Under the pieces are notes generated by a model that made no database searches, was not told the origin of the DNA, and worked only from the letters and a program-made list of their open reading frames with translations. The position numbers and the translations under genes were made by a program. From NCBI RefSeq assembly GCF_001638985.1, contig NW_017265136.1:1844269-1908268 (forward strand): a stretch of DNA of 64,000 bases. Reading direction: 5' to 3'. This document shows, in pieces, positions 36,889-47,236 of this stretch. The number at the start of each line of letters is the position of its first letter. Within the stretch, counting starts at the first letter, position 1. Origin of the DNA: Phycomyces blakesleeanus NRRL 1555(-). Its lineage: Eukaryota; Mucoromycota; Mucoromycetes; Mucorales; Phycomycetaceae.

Positions 36889-38667
36889 TTATTGTGAGTT
36901 CTTGAATGTTGTCCTACACCATCTTTAAACCTTCTTTCTTTTTCGATCTTGCTTTTGTAATTGATCCTATTGATCCTTCTTTTTTCTCTCCGTCCTGATT
37001 TTTCTAAGCCTTGTTGTTTTCGTCTTGTTATATTCTTTCTTTTTTAAGCTTATAAAGAAATCTGAAAGCAACACCATGTCCACCAGTTTGTATATTGTAG
37101 CCGAAAAATACCAACCATTTTATTTAGGCCAAAAGATCTTTTTATACTAAAAGCTAGTGCGGATGCCTTAATATCTGCTTAATGTCTAGCTATATTCTTT
37201 TGAGGACTTTTTACCTTTTATACTTGAGTTTCTTTTTAAAGCTGAAAACAGTATTAAACGGTTTAATATTTGCTTCATAATAATTGATAACACTTACTTT
37301 TGTTAGTAATTGTAAATATTTGTTGTTGATAATGATATGATGCCAATATAGAGAACGCTATGAAGTGAGTACAAAGTTATATGTCATTTTCTTAGTGCTA
37401 TTATTCCCTGTTTTGCATATTCTCTCTATATTGGTAAGGGCAAAAAGAACCCTAGAACAGGTATAAAACTGGCAGGAAAAGGAGCAATATTGACTACAGT
37501 AGGAGTTAAGGCCACCTTCTCTTTGAGAGTGGTACGAATATCAAGTATTTGGGTTTTGCTATTAGTATCAGCCAGGTTAAATATATTAGATCAAATAAGC
37601 GAACCTTACATTAAATAATTCCAAAAGTAGTCTTTAGCAATTCTCTTGATTAGTATTGACTTTTGGGATCTCTATTATAATAGCCATCAGTATTATTTAA
37701 TCGCCTTCGCTTTATCTTTTTCTTTTTGTGTTGGGTCCTTTTTCCTTTTCTTCGGCTACACCGTATTGATTTTTATTATGCGATTTATTTATGTGAATAC
37801 CCTTATGTTGCTTGCATTGATAACTTTTCTTATATGGCCTATACCAACGTTTCTGATTTCCAAAATAAAATACTCTTCAATCCCTATAAATTTGCAAAAA
37901 AAACCTGTCTCATAAAATATCGTTTATTTCTATTTGCGAGGTGATATTGGCTAATATATATATATATATATGGACTTGATTAGTTTTGTCTCAAAAAGTA
38001 TCTCAATATTAAATAGGTTTATTATTTAAAAAATCTAAGTCTCCTCAATCTCAAGTAGAAAAACTGTGGTCGTAGTAGTAGGAAAAAAAAATCAAAACTC
38101 TTCAGATGATAGACCAATAGAGAAAGCATGATTTTAAAATATAGCTGTCACTTACAGTCACATGTATTAAAATGACAAAATGAACTGTAACGGCTCTGTA
38201 ATGTCAAAATCATGAACTTTTGAAAGAAAAGATACTTGGAGATATGAATATTTATTATTGATCACAGCGCATATATTTTTTACACATACACTCACATAGA
38301 ATTCATTTTGCTTTTTTAATATAATCTATTATATATATACAAAATATATGTATGGAATGTTTAGAAGTTCTCAAAAAACAAGTCTCCTTGAATAAATAGC
38401 TGGATATAAAAAATCGGGATGTTTGACCGTTTGTCACACTTGCCACTAAACACTATGAGCTTTGTCACCAAAACGTTACCGTATTGAAAAAATAAATGCT
38501 TAATTTTATCCTCTCACTTCTCCTACTCATATCAGTACATAGATGTATTTTATTTTAAAAAAGAAGACGGGTAAACAAACTTTTTTTATTTATTTATTTT
38601 TTCACATAAGAACCATAGTTTTTGTTTTGTTTATTTTATTTAATGGGTAATTTGTACAAGAATCTAT
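36889..38667. other. spacer before CCT2, no gene seen
   Basis: AT-rich DNA. A short hydrophobic frame at 37646-37915 is typical of T-rich sequence. At 38415-38462 a block with GTTTGACCGT and AAACACTATG repeats a block at 29733-29764 beside the dispersed repeat. Confidence 0.5.
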
Positions 38668-40920
38668 TTATCCTTGTCTTTGACTACAAAAAAGTACACC
38701 GTTGAATTAGTTCAAATTTTTCATATAATATACACCACCCACACATTTAAGGACACTTACCGAGGAGCGCATCGAATGATATTATCAACTCTGAGGATCA
38801 TTTCTGCTGCCTCAGATGCAGACAACAATACCTGTTTCTTGAGTTTGAAAGATTCGGTGATACCAAGAACTCTGACATCGGAAACCTTGCCGTTAACCAT
38901 ATCCAGACCACTTGTAGACTTTCCTTCGTAGTGAGCAGCTCTGAGCTGGGCGACGAGTTCGGAAGAATCGAAACCAGCATTGTCGGCCAGGATAGTGGGC
39001 ATCTGGCGGAGTGCCTTGGCAAAGGATTCAGCAGCAATAGCCTTCTTACCAGCAGTCTTGGCAGCGACCTCATCAACAGCCTTGGACATCAACATCTCGG
39101 AACAACCACCACCCAACACAGTGCGGGGCTCTTTGACAGTTTGAGAAAGGACAGAAAGAGCGTCATGAAGAGAACGCTCGGCCTCATCCAACAGCTGTTG
39201 AGTAGCACCACGAAGCACGATAGTGCATGCCTCACCAGCAGCAACACCAGAGAATTTGATGAGCTTATCTTCACCGATGATAATCTCCTCAATCAAGTCA
39301 CAGTGACCAAGCTGGACAAGTTCAGGGTGGTCGAAAGTTGAAGCAATCTCACCACCGGTTACGAGAGCCAAACGCTCAACACCCTCAAAGTCTGCATGTT
39401 CAATAGTAGCAACACCAGCATCAGCAAGAAGCTGCTCAGGCCAGTTGTAGATCAACTGACGGTTCACGAAGCAGTTGACACCGTGAGCCTTGATCTTGTC
39501 AACCTTGACCTTCATCTTGTTACGTTCGGCACGTTCCAACTCAGCAAGCTTGCCAGTAGCATCAACACGAACACGGGCACCAAAAACCTTGATTTTATCG
39601 GTATCCATAGCTAGATTAGAGTACACCCACAACTTTATTAGTCTTGCTTCTCTCGCTTTTATTTTCGTATATTTCTTAAAGAAAATGAGACTTACGGGTG
39701 TTGGCAATCAAGATAGTGGCGTTTTCAATACGCTTGGGGCAGTTGACACCAATCTTCTTGTCAAGAATGAAGCCTGTTGACACGATTTTTTTTGTTCCAA
39801 TACATCAGTCAGTCCATTTGTTATTATGTTCATCGTATTTCTACAAATCAAATATATCATCCGATCATTTTACCTTCATCAAGGTAAGAATCCATAAGCT
39901 TTCCTCCGGGCTTCTTAATGATTTGAATATGTTCGAGGTTGGTGGATCCCTTGAGACGAAGGACGGCATCGACAGCCAATTTAGAGAAGTATTCTTTGTC
40001 TTGAGACAAAACCTTTGAACTCAAAGTGGTCTTAGCAATGTTAATCAAATCCTCGCGGAAGGCAGCCTTGTCCTTGCTGTGATCAATTGCACTCTTCTCA
40101 AGAACATTGTAAGCAGCAGCAGATGCAAGACGGTAACCTTCAATGATGGTCTGGGGGTGAATACGCTGGTTGACCAGACGTTCAGCCTCACGCAACAACT
40201 CGGCAGCCAAAACACAAACGGAAGTGGTACCATCACCAACTTCATCATCTTGAACCTTGGAGATGTTCACAAGAACCTTTGCAGCAGCATTGTCCAGAGC
40301 AATGGACTTTAAGATGGTGGCACCATCGTTTGTCACCAAGATTTCACCTGTAGTAGCAGATTGCAAGATTTTGTCCTTTTAATATAAAAATAAACATAAT
40401 AATAAGTATTATTATTATTATTTTAAAAAAATATGAGATGAGATGAGTTGTCAGATTTGTAATACGTAACCAAAAAATCTACATCTTAAATCGCACAACC
40501 ATTTTCTTTCTATTCCTTTTATGTTTCTCCTTTACCCAATCCTGATAAAGGAGACTTTGATTTGAAGAAATATATATATATATATATAATATGATGCTTA
40601 CCATGCCCTTGGGACCCAATGTGCTCTTTACAAGATCACCGACAGCGATCGCACCAATGAAAGATGACTAAGTTGTATTTACTGTTAGGGATGATGCTCT
40701 AGAGCAAAATGTATCAAATATAAAAGGGTTTTACCAAACGAGCGTTCTCAGCCTTCTCCTCGCTGGCCTGATCCTGGAAGATCTGTACTGGTGCTAAAGA
40801 CTGTGATGACAAGAGCACAAATAATATAGGAAGGGAAAAAAGTGTTAAATAAGGATGATGAGGTGATGTTTAGGGTTTATAGGGTCCTTGATGCGTGAAA
40901 AGCTTAATAAACCTTACCAT
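38668..40920 (-). CDS. CCT2: T-complex protein 1 subunit beta (CCT2)
   Basis: Seven coding exons (40918-40920, 40735-40800, 40602-40667, 39874-40375, 39696-39773, 38761-39610, 38668-38683) encode 526 aa, essentially the yeast length. CCT2 is one of eight subunits of the cytosolic chaperonin that folds actin and tubulin. The ATP-binding blocks are clear: [35 protein letters not shown], and in the C-terminal equatorial part [15 protein letters not shown]. The beta-subunit identity rests on the start [21 protein letters not shown] and end [16 protein letters not shown]. Two micro-exons are unusual: exon 1 carries only the ATG and the last exon only 16 nt (ending QRQG-stop). Both satisfy phase, but neither can be confirmed without transcript data. 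Confidence 0.95.
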
Positions 40921-41463
40921 CTTAACTTAGATGATGAAGACAAGCTGTCAAAAAAATATGAAAAAAGATGAACGCGTTTGAAATTTTTGCTTGGGTAGTT
41001 ACTCAAAGCGGAAAATGTGACGTCGATAATGTATGCCTCATGGCAACCATGAAAGCACGTTCACGGTTGCCCCTTTCCTTCAACACTCACGGACCTTGGA
41101 AGTTTGGATTTATACTCTTGAGGATTTTATATTTTTGTGGGCCACAATAAAACTTGTAGGAATAAGTTAAAAAAATAAAATAAAGTATTTAGCTGTACAA
41201 TTACACGCCTGGATATACCAAGTGAAGGAAGATAAGAAATATAAAGTAAAAAGAAAAGAAAATGAAGAATCCCAAAGGGTTCAAGAATGAAAGAAATAAA
41301 GATTAATAAGGAATACTATACAAGAAAATAAGCAAGATATAAAGATATAGATATAAAGGAATTAATAAAAAAGATATATATATAGATATAGATATATATA
41401 AAGGATTGGGAGTTTTTGTTTTTTCTTCTAAAGATCTTTTGTTTTTGCTTGTTTTTTGTTTTG
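40921..41463. other. promoter region of CCT2
   Basis: 543 bp between CCT2 (start side) and the APSES gene (3' side). AT-rich, with GATATA repeats at 41340-41400. No further gene. Confidence 0.55.
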
Positions 41464-43535
41464 TTAAGCTGCAGCTTCGTCAAAAGAAGCAAGTAGTGGT
41501 AGGAGCATTACATCTACATTTTCATAAGCTACATTGCAGCACATCGAAATTAGCCTCTTGTATTCCTGGTATCGCTTCTCTGGCCTTTCAGATTTGAGAC
41601 TCATAAGCTCGTCAACCTTGGCCTGTCTCGCCTTCTGAAGTTTCACAAATTGAGACAAGAGCTGAGCCTTTTTGTGTTTTAATGTGGGTACATCTGTTGT
41701 AGTCAAAGGAGCCTGCATGGATTCTGTAGTTTGGACAAGTCTATTTAGCTTCTTCTTCTGGACATACTGTGTAAGTTTGCGCAACTGGTGAGCTAGCTGG
41801 GTTGCTTGGATCTCCGTCTGGGCCAGCAGGACTGGGTCTGCTTCAGTGTGATCCAGCACGTGTTGTGTGCCGACCAGTCTCTTGTGAACCAAGTCAAGCT
41901 CGGTCTTCTTTTCTTTAAGATCCTGCTCTTTTTGTACTAACTCACGCTCGTAGCTACTTGCAAATCCATCAAATAACTGCGAGACAGCCGGAACAGAGCG
42001 ATCATTGGCCAGAATAAATTTAAACATCGATTCAACCTTTTGGCGCAGACGAGTACGAGCAGCCATTTCAGTTCCAGAAGAATGCGGCGAGGACTGATCA
42101 CCATCCTGGTGGCTGTGGCTGTTACGGGTCGATTCACGCTCGATTTCCATCAAGTAATCTTGGGACGTCATACCTTCTTCATTGGCAATCTCTGTACTTG
42201 CTCCTGCGTCTACTAATAGGCGAATAAGTTTTTTGTTGCCTATACGCGAAGCAATCGTCAATGCAGTATCGCCATAAACATCCTGTACATTAAGAATAGA
42301 AATCAACTCGGATCGATTATAAGCAAGCTTGTCAATAAGGCAGTCCATATAATAACGTGATGCATGGACCTTTCCCTTCCAGCTGGCTGTGGATGCCACA
42401 TGGTGGAATACAGTTTGATCCTTCTTATCAATATTAAAGATGGTTTTTTGTAAAAGATCGAGTAAAAGTTGGAACGACTTTGTGTCAAAATTATTGGTGA
42501 AGAGGACACTACGCATGAGAGCAGTTTGGCCCTTGTAATTGACCCGATAAATATCTGCCCCTTGATCTATAAGTAGCTTCACTATTTGAATGCGACCAAT
42601 GGCAGCTGCCCAGTGAAGGCTGGTGTGCCCCTCCTCATCAATAATCACATTCACATCGAGATCGCGTGGTGGGTGAAGTAAGAATGAGGGAGGTCCCTGA
42701 GTCTCGGACACAAAGTAGCGCAGCAGTCTTTGTGCGTATGTTCTCTCCACGCCCTCCTCTTCTTCACTATCCTCCAGCGCTTCTTCTACAGCTGCTCTTG
42801 GTCGTTTTGTGCGAGAAGATTGTGTGGGAGGTAGAAGGTGGTTGGAAGTACTGTTATTTGCATGGCTGGTACTTTCTTCGTTGAAAGTATTATCACGAAC
42901 CATGGTTGAGCGAAACAAGGGAGATGGTGAAGGTGAGCCTGTCTCAAGTGAGATGGGTGGGTCATGGTCATGCAAATCACTGTACTGAGATGAAATGTCG
43001 CCTTCTGATACGTCTTCTTCGAGGCGTTTGGCTCGCTTTCGGCGGGTCTCACGAGGTTTCCGAGGGCGTACGGTAGCAGCTGTGACATGTTTGGGAGCAA
43101 GTGGGGGACTTTCATTGCCTTTAACAAACTGTAGGATAGGTTGAAGGAGATGGTCTACTTGGTATTGCTGGGCAAGGGTGACGCCTCGAATAAAGGGAAC
43201 CCAGGTGCCTAGAAAATAATCATATATCAGTTGGTATGTTTTTATTTATTTATTTAGTTTATTTCCATTATGATATAGCTATCATATTAATGTAAATAGG
43301 AATATTTACCTTGATATTTTCCGTAACCACCCTGAACCTTTTCATGAAGACCTGTCTGCACTTCTCTCTCGAGGATGCGGGTTCGCTGAGGCTTGTCGAA
43401 ATCAGCCACTTTTAGGATCTGAGTCGCATTAAGGTATGAATCCGAACGGCGTCGCATAACTGCAATGCCCTTGCACAGCATTTCATACACGGGAACGCCA
43501 GAATAGGTGGCTTTAAATATCTGTGGTTGGGACAT
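41464..43535 (-). CDS. MBF-type transcription factor, APSES plus ankyrin repeats (Mbp1/Res-like)
   Basis: Two exons (43310-43535, 41464-43208) encode 656 aa. Mbp1/Swi4/Res proteins bind MCB/SCB promoter boxes and drive G1/S transcription with a Swi6/Cdc10 partner. The N-terminal APSES domain (residues 1 to about 105) shows [57 protein letters not shown] basic region ([16 protein letters not shown]) may be a nuclear signal. Ankyrin repeats follow: [40 protein letters not shown] and [29 protein letters not shown] long coiled coil near the C-terminus ([16 protein letters not shown] onward) would mediate dimerisation. The presence of a well-formed APSES domain excludes Swi6/Cdc10 itself. It starts 272 bp from the divergent RAB5 gene. 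Confidence 0.94.
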
Positions 43536-43807
43536 GTATAGAATAAAGGAAGAGAAGAGTGTAATTGAAGGTGCCCTTGGCCGGTGCATGAAATTCACTT
43601 ATTTTTTTGCGTTTATTTTTTTTTTTGCGGTCGCAAAGGCACGTGCCTCGGTTCTCTCTGTCTGTCTTCACCTGTCTTTTTTTTTGGTTCATCCCCTTTC
43701 TCTCTCTCTCTTTTTCTCTCTTTCTCTTTCTCTCTTTCTCTTGTCTTTCTATATTTTTTTTTGGTTTTTCTTTGTTATCTTTGCCTATTGTAAACTTACT
43801 CATCTAA
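43536..43807. promoter_or_regulatory. shared divergent promoter, APSES factor / RAB5
   Basis: Only 272 bp separates the two ATGs. The interval is strongly strand-asymmetric, with long CT-rich runs (43695-43745) reading toward RAB5. I saw no clear TATA box and no obvious ACGCGT box, so self-regulation by the APSES factor is not supported by a visible site. Confidence 0.6.
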
Positions 43808-44953
43808 ATGTCATCTGATGCTGAGTCCCCCTCCGTGAACCACACACCTTCTACTCTACCTGGAAAGGCCAGTCAGGTTAAACTTGTTTTACTCGGTAAG
43901 CCCGGCACAATATGCCTATGACATTTAGTTTATTTGCAATACAGCGGGCAAAAAATTCATTTTCTGCAGGTTATCTTGCCGTTTGATTTTTATTAATTTA
44001 TTTATTCCTTAATATCTATATACCCGGCTGTCAAAGGCGAATCTGCTGTAGGAAAATCTAGTCTTGTATTGCGCTTTGTTAACCGAGAATATGTCGATAA
44101 CAGAGAACCTACGATTGGAGGTACATCTGAAATGGATGTTCTTTTGCGAGCAATGGTGGTGGACTGACACTTTTTTTTATTTTCTTTTTTTTTGTGCACA
44201 AAAACAAAAATAGCTGCCTTCCTAACCCAAAAATGTCATTTGAATGACCGGTCGATCAAATTCGAAATCTGGGATACAGCTGGTCAAGAGCGTTTCCACT
44301 CTCTTGCACCAATGTACTATAGAAACGCTCAGGCTGCTGTAGTTGTTTACGATATTACGAAATCAGTGAGTATAAAGGCAATATTTTGCTGAAAATATAC
44401 ATAAATAGGTCAAAGTACGTGTTTGAGTTTACAATGGCGTGTTTGTTGTGTATGGTTATTATTAGGCAACACTCGAAAAGGCTAAATCATGGGTCAAGGA
44501 ACTCCAACGTCAAGCTCATCCTGAAATTGTAATCGCCTTGATTGGTAACAAACTCGATCTTGTCCAGGGCGAGCCTGAGAGTGAATGTCTCCGACAAGTT
44601 AATAAGGAAGATGCTCAGGCCTATGCTCATGAAGCTGGTCTTTTATTCTTTGAAACAAGCGCAAAATCGTCTGAAAACGTCGACCTTGTATTTGCTGGGA
44701 TTGGTAAATTTCAGCATATTTCTTTTCTACAAAGAATCACATCCTGTATCTTGACGTACACTAACGATTAATTATCTTATTTCCTTTATGTGTGTCTGTG
44801 TGTGCCTGTGTACCGATAGCCAAAGATATCCCGCTCGAACACATAGTGATGCAGGGCCGAGGTGCCCACTCAACTCGTGGAGGTAATCTCAATGGTAGAG
44901 TTGACCTTAACCAGCAAGTATCTGGCTCAGGATCTAGCCGCTGTGCCTGCTGA
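43808..44953 (+). CDS. Rab5-family small GTPase (Ypt5/Vps21-like)
   Basis: Five exons (43808-43895, 44037-44120, 44214-44365, 44466-44703, 44820-44953) encode 231 aa. Rab5 controls early-endosome fusion and traffic to the vacuole. G-motifs are intact: GESAVGKS (residues 30-37), the Rab5-specific switch I sequence EPTIGAAFLTQ, WDTAGQE (77-83), NKLD (136-139) and ETSAK. The C-terminus is hypervariable and ends CAC, a double-geranylgeranylation site. A longer loop after NKLD ([13 protein letters not shown]) and the 20-residue N-terminal extension are within fungal Rab5 range. Splice sites are consensus and phases agree. Confidence 0.95.
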
Positions 44954-46098
44954 GTGATTTCAACGCTGAGCAAGAAACATAAAACGCTAAGCCAAAAAAA
45001 TACCCATCTTCCATGAATCAAGAAGTATCCCCCATCCCTGTTTACCTTCCATTTTTAATCACCCCTTCTTTATTTTTCTATACATAAAAATTCATTAATT
45101 CGAGTACTCGAGCCTTTTATCTGATATGTCAAGTTTTCACAAATATTCAAATCATGTTATTTTACACAATCATATTATTTAATACAAACACCCTAAAATT
45201 CAATACATAAACCAATAAAGCCAATAAATCAATAGAGAAATTGCGATGTGATTATCATTATTATAATTGTAAAAGTCATTTGATTCAGACATGGCTCTTA
45301 TACTCATGCTCAACTTTGGCATGTACAACAAAATAAATAACAACTTTCCCACATTTTGTTTGGGTCATTCTTGCACGAAATTAATATCTTTCGCACCTCA
45401 ACCCCTCTTTTCTAGGGCTTAGATTATTAGTATTATTATTATTTTTAGTTTCCCTGCCTGAAATTCTCATTCTGCAATTCATGGTAATTAGAGCTTGATG
45501 ACCTTCTCCTGTAAATCCCATTGCCATCTTGTGGACCATTGCATTGAAATGACTGAACAAATAAAAAGGATATGAGAATTCACTATTCCGAATAGCCTCC
45601 GTTCTTCTCCGCTTTCTTTACACTTTTCCAACCTGCTTTAAATCACTCTTTATTCTATGAGTAAATGAGTGTAGGGCATATATTTGTCTGGATAACCCAA
45701 CTACCCACACAATAAATACAAATGTATTGCTAGTAAATTTATTCAATTTATCACTAACTAGCATTAATTTATATACAATTACTGGACAAATAGCATTAAC
45801 CTCTCAATAATTAACAGTTTGGAAGCATTATGTTCTCTATAACGTATATTATTGGAAAGTTTTATTTACTATATTTCCAAAAAAATTCTGTATAGTTAAA
45901 AAAATAAAATAAAAGCAAAGCCTTATCTATAAGATCAGCTCTAGCGATTTGGCGTTATCGCTTCTGCTGCTCCTTCGGCTGCTGCTTCTGCTGCTGCTCC
46001 TTCACTCTTTTTGATTGGTCAAAATTTCATCCATTTTAAGAAAATAAAGCCTCCTGATTTTAAGGCCCTTCTCCATTCACGACAATCATTATTTTTCA
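44954..46098. other. spacer with CTG-type repeats
   Basis: 1.1 kb without a gene. At 45960-46004 a run of CTGCTGCT/CTTCTGCTGCT units lies about 100 bp before the next ATG. An ATTGGT (reverse CCAAT) sits at 46014-46019. These may belong to the promoter or 5' UTR of the next gene. Confidence 0.55.
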
Positions 46099-47236
46099 AT
46101 GACGACCAAAGTTATTCTGGATCTTGTTTCTCAATTTAAGGCCGACAATGAGAAAGCATTTTGTATATTAATGTCAGCAGTAAAGGGGCTTACTGAAAAG
46201 GTCGAGTCTCTCCAACAAGACAATTTTAATCTCAAGGCAGATTTAAATGCCCTTCGCAAAGAAATCTCTTATAGTAAACCAAATTTTATAAATGATTCAA
46301 TCGATGATCGCCTTGCTGTCCACAAAGAATACGGCATTTTTACTGGCATGGACTTCCCTGTCAGATTTCAGTTTGAACCAAAAAAACCGGATGGTCAAAA
46401 GATGAAATTTAGCTGGGCTATTTACCACCAACTTATTAAAGACGTCCTTGGACCAGCTTCCTCTAAACTGCTGGATAGTGGCATAGAAGCTTGCACAAAG
46501 AGTGTTAAGGATGGAAGGCTGATCTGTGTGGTTAAAGAAATAGTGTGTAAAGAACATGATATTCCTTTATCTACTATGTGGGGAGCCCTCTCAGCTGAGG
46601 CGCAGAACAGCGCGATTCTTCATTTAGAGGAAATGTCCTCTCCCCATTTGCCACTACGTGTATGCATTAGCAACTGGGGCGCTAAGCTTCTCTTAAGCAA
46701 GTACTGGAATTACGAGCCAAGAACCGCCAAAAAAGTCTATAGCGAGACCAACGCATCTACTACTTCACCCAACGAAGGTATATGTACATTATGCATGCAA
46801 GTACAACGATGGCCTATTAAGTCTAATATAGCCTATTTAGAACCAATTTCTGTTTATAATACCACCTCCTACCTGCCACAGTACCCACATATTAGGTAAT
46901 TCCAATAATTGTATCAACAGCCAAAGCTTATAATTTATGCAAAGTAGCAATGATGTTGACGTGTATATGGAGGTTATGCAACACAACTTTGACCAGGGAG
47001 AACATCCGTTAAATTATCCTGCAAACGACTTGTTAGAGCATGTACAAAAGAAAAAGAGAGAAAATCCGCTGGTAACGTACAGTGGTAAGTTCCATTGGGT
47101 CTTCAAATTGTACTGCACTAAACCTGTCGCATTTGAAACAGAATATGATTTACCACATCCAATAGCTGCCCCTACTCGAAAACAGCGTTCAGACAAGGGA
47201 AAAAAACGTGGGGCCAACAAATGTATTCAAGCCTAA
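46099..47236 (+). CDS. uncharacterised two-exon protein with N-terminal coiled coil
   Basis: Exon 1 (46099-46895) and exon 2 (46945-47236) are joined across a 49-nt intron with matching phase and encode 362 aa. The N-terminus is a heptad-rich helix (KVILDLVSQFKADNEKAF, then GLTEKVESLQQDNFNLKADLNALRKE split over residues 30-55). A globular part follows, with MDFPVRFQFEPKK, SWAIYHQLIKDVLGPASSKLL and RVCISNWGAKLLLSKYW. A CxxC (CTLCMQ) appears late in exon 1, and exon 2 ends in a basic tail (TRKQRSDKGKKRGANK). I do not recognise a family; similar coiled-coil plus globular orphans are common in Mucorales. It is flanked by gene-poor DNA. If the intron is not real, the product ends at 46899 after 266 aa. 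Confidence 0.6.

Noticed and set aside
37646..37944. Two overlapping hydrophobic frames resembling membrane proteins
   Set aside because: Both arise from T-rich sequence in adjacent frames and lack charge pattern, motif or promoter.
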